A DNA stretch of 64,000 nt from assembly GCF_000152745.1 (NCBI RefSeq), contig NZ_CH672428.1, positions 2,757,425 through 2,821,424 on the forward strand. The letters are read 5' to 3'. This document shows positions 26,530 through 33,388 of the stretch, piece after piece; positions within the stretch are counted from its first letter, which is position 1; each line of letters opens with the position of its first letter. The notes below the pieces were generated by a model. The model was not told the DNA's origin, ran no database searches, and was given only the letters and a program-made list of their open reading frames with translations. Source of the DNA: Oceanicaulis sp. HTCC2633 (GTDB taxonomy: Bacteria; Pseudomonadota; Alphaproteobacteria; Caulobacterales; Maricaulaceae). The position numbers and the translations under genes are program-made.

Positions 26530-26856
26530 GTGAACGACTCTGAATTCATAGAATTTGTCTTCGAGCAGCTCAAACAGATGAAAACCGAGGGTGAAAACCC
26601 CGACCTTGTCCATTTGCTGCCGGCCGTCAGCGCGCAGAAAGCGGATGACTGGTCCGGAATCGCCCTCAAGCTGGCGATCTGGCGCTGGGCGCGTATCCGC
26701 GCCAATGGCGACGCCGAGCGGGAGATGAGCCTGTCTGACCGGCTGATCTATTCCGCCTTTCGCGACGCCGTGAAGCTGAGCGGCCGTGACGGTCTCGCGG
26801 CCAACGCCGATTTTGAGAACGACTTCTACGCCGAGCTGATCAGCTCGGCCGCCTAG
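26530..26856 (+). CDS. small uncharacterised protein
   Basis: 108 residues from the GTG at 26530, which has GGAG about eight bases upstream; a GTG at 26524 is also in frame. Acidic N-terminus (NDSEFIEFVFEQLKQMKTEG), a Trp-containing helical middle (GIALKLAIWRWARIRANGD) and no membrane segment. Not recognised. Convergent with the small gene at 26853, the two stops sharing CTAG. Confidence 0.6.
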   Translation: MNDSEFIEFVFEQLKQMKTEGENPDLVHLLPAVSAQKADDWSGIALKLAIWRWARIRANGDAEREMSLSDRLIYSAFRDAVKLSGRDGLAANADFENDFYAELISSAA

Positions 26857-27068
26857 ACGGTTTCGCCGGCCGCGCTGCGCTCAAGCGCATCACGCAGGAA
26901 GGCGGCGTGCTGATCGAGCACTGCGATCAGCCCGACATCGCCGCCTGTCGCCACCAGACGATCAATCCAGATCTCTATGACCCGCGCCTGACTGTCGAGC
27001 CAGTCGGTGACGGACGGGGCGCACGCCTCTGTCCTTGAGGCGGGAAATTCTACGACGGCGCAGGTCAT
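26853..27068 (-). CDS. small uncharacterised protein
   Basis: 71 residues from the ATG at 27068, supported by AAGGAG eight bases upstream (an ATT/ATG further upstream has none). Sequence MTCAVVEFPASRTEACAPSV then helical segments (DSQARVIEIWIDRLVATGG and AVLDQHAAFLRDALER). No known domain recognised. The good ribosome site is the main support for it being real. Confidence 0.55.
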   Translation of the reverse strand: MTCAVVEFPASRTEACAPSVTDWLDSQARVIEIWIDRLVATGGDVGLIAVLDQHAAFLRDALERSAAGETV

Positions 27069-27255
27069 GGCGACTCTCCTTATTGCGAACAATTCGCATT
27101 TTCAGAAAGAGGCGCCGATTTGTCCAGCCCCCCTGAGGGGGTGAGGGCGCCATGCCGCACCCGCAGCCCGTCGCCAGGAAGAAAGACCCGTGCGCGGGTT
27201 TGAAGAGGGTGAAGAGGTGCGCTCGTATCCGGGCGTCTGACTCTGGGCGCAAACA

Positions 27256-27285
27256 AAACGGGCGCGGCCATGGCCGCGCCCGTTT
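27256..27285 (-). terminator. terminator of the outer-membrane barrel gene (perfect 30-base palindrome)
   Basis: AAACGGGCGCGGCC and GGCCGCGCCCGTTT meet at an AT centre, giving a perfect 30-base palindrome. On the minus strand it is followed by GTTTTGTTT and lies about 22 bases after the stop of the gene at 27308. Between 27069 and 27255 no gene was recognised. Confidence 0.8.
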
Positions 27286-27307
27286 CTCATGCCGATATGG
27301 CGATCGC

Positions 27308-27826
27308 CTAGAAGCGACGCACATAGTTGATGGAGAAGGCGTCTGCGTCGCCGTCGCCATCATATTCGTAACGGGTGTAGTCCAGACGCACCGCGTTCGG
27401 GCCGGACACGGTCCATTCCAGACCGCCGCCGAAGGCGAAGGCGTCCGAGCTGTCGTCCAGGTTCACGGTTGCGACAGAGGCGTCGAACTCGTGATAGGCA
27501 TAGCCCAGACGGCCGTAGACGGAGACTTGCTCGGCCAGCGGATATTGCGCCTTGGCGTAGATGCCCAGGCCATAGTCGAGGCCGACTTCCGCCGGCACGC
27601 CGGCGACGGAGAGGTCTTCGTCTTCCAGGCCGACCAGAAGCTCGCCTTCAAGGCCGAAATACGGGGTGAAGTCATAGCCGCCGCGGACGTTGATGACGTC
27701 CAGTTCGACGTCAGAGGCGTCGAAATAGGTGTAGCCGGCGCCGATATTCCATTTGGACTCTTGCGCGGAAGCGCCGCCAGCGATCAGCAGGGCGGCGGCG
27801 GTGGAGAGGAGGATCGTCTTTTGCAT
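27308..27826 (-). CDS. outer-membrane beta-barrel protein (OmpA-like/OmpW-type small barrel)
   Basis: 172 residues from the ATG at 27826. The N-terminus MQKTILLSTAAALLIAGGA is a signal peptide ending in ASAQ; a longer frame to 28033 has no coding character. The mature part consists of alternating amphipathic strands (KWNIGAGYTYFDASDVELD, VSVYGRLGYAYHEFDASV, NAVRLDYTRYEYDGDGD) ending in the C-terminal Phe (NYVRRF) that marks barrels inserted by BamA. Eight-stranded porin-like fold inferred. Single-gene unit with its own terminator. Confidence 0.87.
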   Translation of the reverse strand: MQKTILLSTAAALLIAGGASAQESKWNIGAGYTYFDASDVELDVINVRGGYDFTPYFGLEGELLVGLEDEDLSVAGVPAEVGLDYGLGIYAKAQYPLAEQVSVYGRLGYAYHEFDASVATVNLDDSSDAFAFGGGLEWTVSGPNAVRLDYTRYEYDGDGDADAFSINYVRRF

Positions 27827-28063
27827 GGTTTTTGTCTTTCTGTGACGCTTGAGGGTTCTGGTTCGAGCCCCAGCCCGCGCTGAGAGTTGTGCCCGGAGAT
27901 CAGGGTTCGCAAGCCTGCTTGTGCTGCGAAAAATGTCAGTAAAAACGCAGTGTTGCAGTTCTGCGACGCATTGTGGCCAAGCCGTGGCGAAGGGTGTCCG
28001 GGCCATGGCGAAACGCCGTCGGAATTCCGTCATGGCCCGGGGTCGTTAACCTGTCGGCAAGGA

Positions 28064-28624
28064 TCAGGCGGCGGCCGGTTTCGCCCAGGTCTGGGCCTGG
28101 AAAGGCGCATCGACCGGGGTTTCGGCAATGTGGTTGGCGTAGTTCGAGATCGTCTTCAGCGCGGTGGCGGTGATGACGTCGAAGATGTTCGCCTTGGTAT
28201 AGCCGGCGTCCAGGAAGGCCTTGATCTCGGCGTCGCTGGCATAGCCGCGCTCGCGCACCAGGGTGCGGGTGAAGCGGGCCAGGGCTTCCTGCCGGGCGTC
28301 GGGCAGCGGCGCGCCATTGCGCAGGGCGGTCAGGGTCGCGGCGTCAACGCCCGCGCCGCCAGCCAGCGTGGAGTGCGCGGCCATGCAGTAATGACAGGTG
28401 TTCTCATAGGACACGGACAGAAGCACGATCTGACGCTCGGCCGGGGAGAGGCTTGTCTTGTCCACAATGCCGGCAAGGGTCAGATAGGCTTCAGCCGCCG
28501 CCGGGCTTTCAGAGAGCGTGCCCAGAAGGTTCGGCACAAAGCCGAAGGCGCTCTTGGCGGTCGCCAGCACCGGACGCGCCGCTTCCGGGGCGTTGGTTTC
28601 GTCGTAGAGATTAAAATCGGTCAT
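28064..28624 (-). CDS. carboxymuconolactone decarboxylase/AhpD-like protein
   Basis: 186 residues from the ATG at 28624 with GGAG six bases upstream; an ATG four codons earlier lies on that ribosome site. The AhpD-type redox motif is NTCHYCMAAHSTLAGG (CxxC followed by His), with the preceding conserved Glu in VSYENTCHYC. Peroxidase-related families of this type handle alkyl hydroperoxides or serve as general thiol reductants. Cytoplasmic, no signal peptide. Divergent from nudC. Confidence 0.88.
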   Translation of the reverse strand: MTDFNLYDETNAPEAARPVLATAKSAFGFVPNLLGTLSESPAAAEAYLTLAGIVDKTSLSPAERQIVLLSVSYENTCHYCMAAHSTLAGGAGVDAATLTALRNGAPLPDARQEALARFTRTLVRERGYASDAEIKAFLDAGYTKANIFDVITATALKTISNYANHIAETPVDAPFQAQTWAKPAAA

Positions 28625-28813
28625 GGAAGGCTCCATCCTTGGGGGGCGGCGCAGCGAATTGCGACGCCGGTCAATGCGACGACCCGCAAATGGGGGAGGG
28701 AGCGGAAGCTGAAAAGAGACTGATTGATCAACAGGTTTTCACACGATAGCGAGCGAGGCGTGAGGTCGTTTCTCTCTGGCGTCCGCCCCCCGATGCGCGC
28801 TAGAACGCGGGAC

Positions 28814-29686
28814 ATGAAACTGACGTTCACCGACGCCGCGCTCGATCACGCGGGATTGCTCCGGTCTGATCCGGACTGGATCGAAAGCCAGCTTGCGGAC
28901 CGCAAGGCGCAGGCTGTCCTGTTTGCAGGCGGGGATCTGGCCATGGATGAGCAGGGCGCGCCCCTGATCATGCGCGCCAAATACGCTGCGCGCCTGCCGC
29001 TCAAATCGCCGGGGCTTATATTCCTGGGCCTGCTGGATGGCGCGCCCTGGTTCGCCGGCGCGGTGGAAAAGGGCGTGGCCGAGAAAGGCCCCGACTTCCG
29101 ACAATCGGCCATTCACGCCCCGCCAGAGCTCGCCAGCACGTTCGGGCGCGCCCGCTCGCTCCTGATGTGGCATCGCGAGCATGCCTTCTGCTCCAATTGC
29201 GGCGAGAAGACTGTGGGCGCGGATGCCGGGTCCAAGCGGATCTGTCCATCCTGTCAGACCGAGCACTTCCCGCGGGTCAATCCCAGCGTGATCATGCTGG
29301 TGCATGCAGGCGACAAATGCGTGCTCGGCCGCCAGCCCAACTGGCCGGAAGGCATGTACTCCACGCTCGCGGGCTTCATGGAGCCTGGCGAAACCGTGGA
29401 CGCGGCCTGCGCCCGTGAAGTGGCCGAGGAAGTCCACCTCAAGGTGACCTCGGTGGAGTATGTCACGACCCAGCCCTGGCCGTTTCCCTCCCAGCTGATG
29501 ATCGGTCTGATGGCCGAAGTCGAACCGGGCGAGGTCGTGCCCGATGATGATCTGGAGGATGCGCGCTGGTTCACGCGCGACGAGGTGCGCATGCTTTTCA
29601 ACAGCGAGATCGCCCGGATGATGCCATCGCACTTCTCAATCGCGCGTATGCTGATAGAAAGATGGCTCGCTGCCGGTTCGGACTGA
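28814..29686 (+). CDS. nudC: NAD+ diphosphatase (NADH pyrophosphatase) NudC
   Basis: 290 residues from the ATG at 28814; in-frame ATGs further upstream (28793, 28724) add Arg-rich sequence atypical of the family. Zinc ribbon CSNCGEKT plus CPSCQTEHFPR, then the Nudix box GFMEPGETVDAACAREVAEE and the NudC-specific QPWPFPSQLM motif. Hydrolyses NAD(H) to NMN(H) and AMP and, in E. coli, removes NAD caps from RNA. One deviation: the last Nudix-box glycine is His (EEVHL instead of EExGU). Confidence 0.93.
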   Translation: MKLTFTDAALDHAGLLRSDPDWIESQLADRKAQAVLFAGGDLAMDEQGAPLIMRAKYAARLPLKSPGLIFLGLLDGAPWFAGAVEKGVAEKGPDFRQSAIHAPPELASTFGRARSLLMWHREHAFCSNCGEKTVGADAGSKRICPSCQTEHFPRVNPSVIMLVHAGDKCVLGRQPNWPEGMYSTLAGFMEPGETVDAACAREVAEEVHLKVTSVEYVTTQPWPFPSQLMIGLMAEVEPGEVVPDDDLEDARWFTRDEVRMLFNSEIARMMPSHFSIARMLIERWLAAGSD

Positions 29687-29827
29687 GACCTGCGACGCCC
29701 TGTCGCGCTTGTCAGATTGAACTGGGCAATACCTTTCGAAGCGGTGTGAACTGGTTGCCTCTTTCGCCGGAGCGTGCCAAACACCGCCACACTCCGTTTG
29801 TATCAGTAGGGATCGGTGAGGACGCTC

Positions 29828-30568
29828 ATGGGCTCTCTTTTCTTCAATAAGCTGGCTGCCGCTCTCCTGGCGATCGCTCTGGTGGTCCTGGGGCTGACCA
29901 CTCTTGGTGACAGCTTGTTCCATGTCGAACAGCCCGAGGAATATGGCTACCCGGTTGACCTGGCCGCGCTGGAGAACACCGGCGCCGCCGAGGAAGAGGA
30001 AGAAGGACCGGTTGATTTCGGTCTTCTGCTCGCCAGCGCCGATGTGAGCGCCGGTGAGCGCGTCGCGCGTCGCTGCGCCAGCTGCCACACATTTGATTCC
30101 GGCATGGCTGATGGCACCGGCCCCCACCTTTATGGTGTCCTGGGTCGCGCCGTGGCCGCCGTGGACGGCTTTAACTATTCCGGCGCCATGCAGGAATATG
30201 CGACGACCACGTCGGACTGGCACTATGAGAACCTCTACAACTTCCTGGAAAATCCGCGCCGCTATATCCCGGGCACGGCGATGAGCTTCGCCGGCCTGCG
30301 CGACCAGGAAGACCGCATCAATCTGATCGCCTACATTCATGAGCAAGGCAGCTCTGACATGCCGTTCCCCGAACCGCTGGCGACCCCGGCTGAAGAGGCG
30401 GATATGGCTGAGGGCGACATGACCGAAGCAGCGGACGCTGAAGCCGCTCCGATGGAGGGCGAGGCTGCAATGGCTGAAGAGGGCGCTGAGCCTGCTGCGG
30501 CCACCGATGAGACGGCGCCGACCGAGACCCAGCCTGAAGAGGGTCATGGCGAGGGCGAAGGCCACTAG
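29828..30568 (+). CDS. membrane-anchored class I cytochrome c with acidic C-terminal tail
   Basis: 246 residues. Uncleaved N-terminal helix (KLAAALLAIALVVLGLTTLG) as anchor, an acidic linker, then a class I cytochrome c domain: GERVARRCASCHTFD (CxxCH haem site), NYSGAMQEYA, IPGTAMSFAGLRDQEDRINLIAYI with Met as sixth ligand. It resembles CycM-type membrane cytochrome c that carries electrons from the bc1 complex to terminal oxidases. After the domain comes a roughly 70-residue Glu/Ala-rich tail ending EEGHGEGEGH, which is not a normal part of the family. Confidence 0.9.
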   Translation: MGSLFFNKLAAALLAIALVVLGLTTLGDSLFHVEQPEEYGYPVDLAALENTGAAEEEEEGPVDFGLLLASADVSAGERVARRCASCHTFDSGMADGTGPHLYGVLGRAVAAVDGFNYSGAMQEYATTTSDWHYENLYNFLENPRRYIPGTAMSFAGLRDQEDRINLIAYIHEQGSSDMPFPEPLATPAEEADMAEGDMTEAADAEAAPMEGEAAMAEEGAEPAAATDETAPTETQPEEGHGEGEGH

Positions 30569-30593
30569 GCCTTGGCTTTCAATCGCTGACATC

Positions 30594-30626
30594 AAAAGGG
30601 CGCGTCCATCCGGACGCGCCCTTTTT
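30594..30626 (+). terminator. terminator after the cytochrome c gene
   Basis: GGGCGCGTCC, loop ATCC, GGACGCGCCC, then TTTTTCTTTT, with AAAA on the 5' side. The A and T runs on both flanks mean it could also serve the convergent gene ending at 30647. Confidence 0.9.
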
Positions 30627-30646
30627 CTTTTGCTCGCAAGCTGGGA

Positions 30647-31102
30647 TCAGCCCTGATCGCCGAAGAAGGCTTCAAACAGCGGCGCGGCCTCTTCGGCATA
30701 GTAGAGCGCTTCGGGAACATCGCGCCGCACCGCAGCCCGCGCATTGAAAAAGGCGCTAAAATTGTCCGTTCTGACCGAGGGCGCGCCATGGTCCTGGATG
30801 AGATCCGCTTCCAGCGCATCCAGCTCGTCGGGCTCCAGCAAGATCCAGACATGGGTCAGTCGGTCGTCCGCGAACACGAATTCCGCCCGGCGCGGCGCAT
30901 TCCTGAAGACATAGCCGTCGCAATCGATCTGGACATGGCTCGTCTGAGCGAGCGGAAGCTCGGACGGGTCCAGTTCGCGACGGGTCTGTGATGCGCACAG
31001 CTGATCAAGCGCTGGCGCATTGGCGGTTTCGCCACCCCCCATCTGAATATCAGCGGAGAGCGGGTAGAGCAGGGCGAGGGCGGTCAGTGCAGTGTGAAGC
31101 AT
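30647..31102 (-). CDS. uncharacterised secreted protein
   Basis: 151 residues. A short signal peptide (MLHTALTALALLYPLSAD) precedes a mature domain with two cysteines (LCASQTRREL and QIDCDGYVF) likely to form a disulfide, then FVFADDRLTHVWILLEPDEL and a helical end. Not recognised as a named family. Probably periplasmic. Convergent with the cytochrome c gene. Confidence 0.7.
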   Translation of the reverse strand: MLHTALTALALLYPLSADIQMGGGETANAPALDQLCASQTRRELDPSELPLAQTSHVQIDCDGYVFRNAPRRAEFVFADDRLTHVWILLEPDELDALEADLIQDHGAPSVRTDNFSAFFNARAAVRRDVPEALYYAEEAAPLFEAFFGDQG

Positions 31103-31186
31103 GCGGAGATCCTGTCAGGCGCAGCGCCCTGGCGGCGCCGCTTTCAGATCAGGATGCAGGCTGGCCGTGCTTCAGATGCAGACGGG

Positions 31187-31513
31187 CTAGCCGCCATAGC
31201 GTTTCTTGATCCCGAACAGGATGGCGATGGTCCCGAAATAGAGGAAGGGGCGCAGCATGGCGGACAGGGCGTGCATGTCCATGCGGGCAAAGGCCAGGTC
31301 CATGGCGAAATTGGCCGGCATGTCGCCCGCGCTCATGAATTCCAGAGTGAAGCGCAGCAGCACGTCCACGGCGTAGGCGATCAGGGCGGCGGCGGTCAGC
31401 TGTCCCCAGCGGCGCATGGCCAGCGCCGCCACGATTCCCGCCATCAGGATGAAGGACAGATCAAAGAATGTGAAACCCGCCCATAACAGGCTCCAGGCGT
31501 CATTGCCCGCCAT
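31187..31513 (-). CDS. small three-helix membrane protein
   Basis: 108 residues from the ATG at 31513 (an earlier codon at 31519 is also in frame). Three hydrophobic helices are visible: around WAGFTFFDLSFILMAGIVAA, LTAAALIAYAVDVLLRFTL and LRPFLYFGTIAILFGI, ending in a basic KKRYGG tail. No family recognised. It lies downstream of flhG by about 70 bases on the same strand and could be the last gene of that transcript. Confidence 0.65.
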   Translation of the reverse strand: MAGNDAWSLLWAGFTFFDLSFILMAGIVAALAMRRWGQLTAAALIAYAVDVLLRFTLEFMSAGDMPANFAMDLAFARMDMHALSAMLRPFLYFGTIAILFGIKKRYGG

Positions 31514-31581
31514 GCGCACCCCCCGTGTTCCGGCCTCTTGTCGAGGTCCTATCGTCTCGCGCCCCCCAGGGCCCGGCCAGT

Positions 31582-32385
31582 CTACTTGACCGGAACGCCA
31601 TGCTCCAGAGCCCTGACGAGCTTGCCGATGTCAGAGGCGGCGTCACAGGCGGGATAGCGTTTCTCCAGCATGACCTGGGCGCGAATCGCCTGGGGCACAT
31701 GCGGGTCGCGCCGCACAATGCCGGCCAGCGGCGGACGGAAGCCCAGAAAGCTCTCACAGGTCTTGGCGAAGCCCGCATACGCGGCCTGCGCGGAGGCGTG
31801 ATCGGGCGCATTGTTGACCACCACGAACGGGCTGGCGCCCTCGTCACGCATGCGCAGGGTCTTCACGAAGGCGTAGGCGTCAGTCAGCGAGGTCGGTTCA
31901 TCATTGAGCACGACGATCACGTCATCGGCTGCGGCGGCGAGGCGAATGGTGGAGCGCTCGGCTCCGGCGGCCAGGTCGATCAGGGTGCGGTCATAGGCCA
32001 TGGAGGCGGCGGTGACGCCCGCCGCCAGCCGGTTGACGTTCTCAAGATCCAGCCCGGCGAGGGCGGCGGAGCCTGACGGTCCGGCGATCAGGTCGAAACT
32101 GTCCTCGCCCGCTGAATTCACCGCTTCGGCAAGGCTGAGATCGCCCGCCACGACCGAAGCGAGATCGCTGACTGCGCTGACGCCCAGCTGGACGTCCACA
32201 TTGGCCATCCCCAGATCGGCGTCCACCAGCAGCGTGCGCTGGCCCCGCCTGGAAAAGGCATGAGCCATGGCGATGGCGAGCGTGGTCTTGCCCACCCCGC
32301 CCTTGCCGGACGCAATGGCCAACAGCGGCCCGGCGCGACGGGGCGCGCTCAGGGCCATGCCGGCGTCTGTAGCGAAATTCGTCAT
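31582..32385 (-). CDS. flhG: MinD-like flagellar number regulator FlhG/FleN
   Basis: 267 residues. MinD/ParA ATPase with deviant Walker A ASGKGGVGKTTLAIAMAH, the VDADLGMANVDVQLG switch region typical of FlhG/FleN, and LIDLAAGAERST as Walker B. Its start overlaps the flhF stop (ATGA), the usual flhF-flhG pairing that sets flagellar place and number. The FlhF-activating DQAxxLR motif I would expect at the N-terminus is not present in the opening (MTNFATDAGMALSAPRR), and no clear membrane-targeting amphipathic helix is seen at the C-terminus. Confidence 0.87.
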   Translation of the reverse strand: MTNFATDAGMALSAPRRAGPLLAIASGKGGVGKTTLAIAMAHAFSRRGQRTLLVDADLGMANVDVQLGVSAVSDLASVVAGDLSLAEAVNSAGEDSFDLIAGPSGSAALAGLDLENVNRLAAGVTAASMAYDRTLIDLAAGAERSTIRLAAAADDVIVVLNDEPTSLTDAYAFVKTLRMRDEGASPFVVVNNAPDHASAQAAYAGFAKTCESFLGFRPPLAGIVRRDPHVPQAIRAQVMLEKRYPACDAASDIGKLVRALEHGVPVK

Positions 32386-33365
32386 GCCGGGAGCTCCTCT
32401 CCGGGGTCTTCCAGTAGCAGTCTGGACAGGCGTAGCGCGGTGGCGGGCGCGAGACCGTCGCCGATATAGGGGGAGGCGGAAATCTGCGCATAGGCGAGCC
32501 CCGCCTCGCCGAACGCCAGAAGCGCGCCCAGGCGTCGCGCGATATCAAGCTTGGTGGCGATGACGCGGCCGGCGCCGATCGAGCTGAACAAAGCCGCCGC
32601 ATCTTCGGCGTCGCCCGGCGTCATGCCGGCGTCCAGCACCGCAACGATTTCCCCGTCAGACGCATCCGCCAGGGCGGCGAGATCATCGAGCTGATCAAGA
32701 TCAAACGGATTGAGTCCGGCCACATCGATCAGCACCGGGCCGGCCGGCAGGCCTTCCAGCACGGAGCGCAGCTCTCTGGGCCCTGTGACGCACTCCAGCG
32801 GCAGGTCCAGCGCATCGGCATAGGCGGTCATCTGCTCGGCCGCGCCGGCCCGGGAGTCCGCGCTGACCAGGACCGGGGCATGGCCCTGGGCGACGGCGCG
32901 CGCGGCCAGCTTGGCGATGGCGGAGGACTTGCCGGAACCTGGCGGTCCCGCCAGCAGCACAGGGCGACCGGGATCGGGTTCGAGCGGATGCACGCCATAG
33001 CGCTGGTCGAGCGCCCGGGCGAGCGTGGCGGTGGCTTCACCGTCCTCCAGCGCCATCGCGCTGTCCATCAGGGCCTCCGAGGCGCGTTCGGGCGGCAGGT
33101 GCCAGCCGAGCGCGCGCGCAATCCGGGTCAGGCCTTCATCCGCCTCGCCGCGCGCCGTGATGCGCGCCTTTTCCCGCTTGGCCAGCGCCGCTTCCGGGGT
33201 TTCAGCCCTGGGCTGCACGGCGCCGCGCTCGGCCGCCGCGCGCACCTGCACCCCGCCTTCGGGGGAATCGGTCGTGGAGATGATCACCGCATCAGGCCCC
33301 AGCTCACGGCGCACTTGCGCCATGACGGTGCTGAGGCTGTCTCCGGTGTAGGTGCGCAGGCGCAT
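32382..33365 (-). CDS. flhF: FlhF-like SRP-family GTPase
   Basis: 327 residues. Opens with MRLRTYTGDSLSTVMAQVRR then LGPDAVIIST, the standard FlhF start. The GTPase domain has G1 GPPGSGKSSAIAKLAA, the SADSRAGAAEQM segment and G4 TKLD. G3, normally DTAGR in SRP GTPases, reads DVAGLNP, so the catalytic loop is altered. FlhF normally directs polar placement of the first flagellar basal-body proteins with FlhG. AGGAG lies eight bases before the ATG. It follows flhA by 24 bases on the same strand. Confidence 0.86.
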   Translation of the reverse strand: MRLRTYTGDSLSTVMAQVRRELGPDAVIISTTDSPEGGVQVRAAAERGAVQPRAETPEAALAKREKARITARGEADEGLTRIARALGWHLPPERASEALMDSAMALEDGEATATLARALDQRYGVHPLEPDPGRPVLLAGPPGSGKSSAIAKLAARAVAQGHAPVLVSADSRAGAAEQMTAYADALDLPLECVTGPRELRSVLEGLPAGPVLIDVAGLNPFDLDQLDDLAALADASDGEIVAVLDAGMTPGDAEDAAALFSSIGAGRVIATKLDIARRLGALLAFGEAGLAYAQISASPYIGDGLAPATALRLSRLLLEDPGEELPA

Positions 33366-33388
33366 CGCGCCATCTCTCCTCTACAGGT

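Noticed and set aside
27827-28033. 69-residue N-terminal extension of the outer-membrane barrel protein
   Set aside because: It would bury a clean signal peptide starting at 27826 and has no ribosome site.
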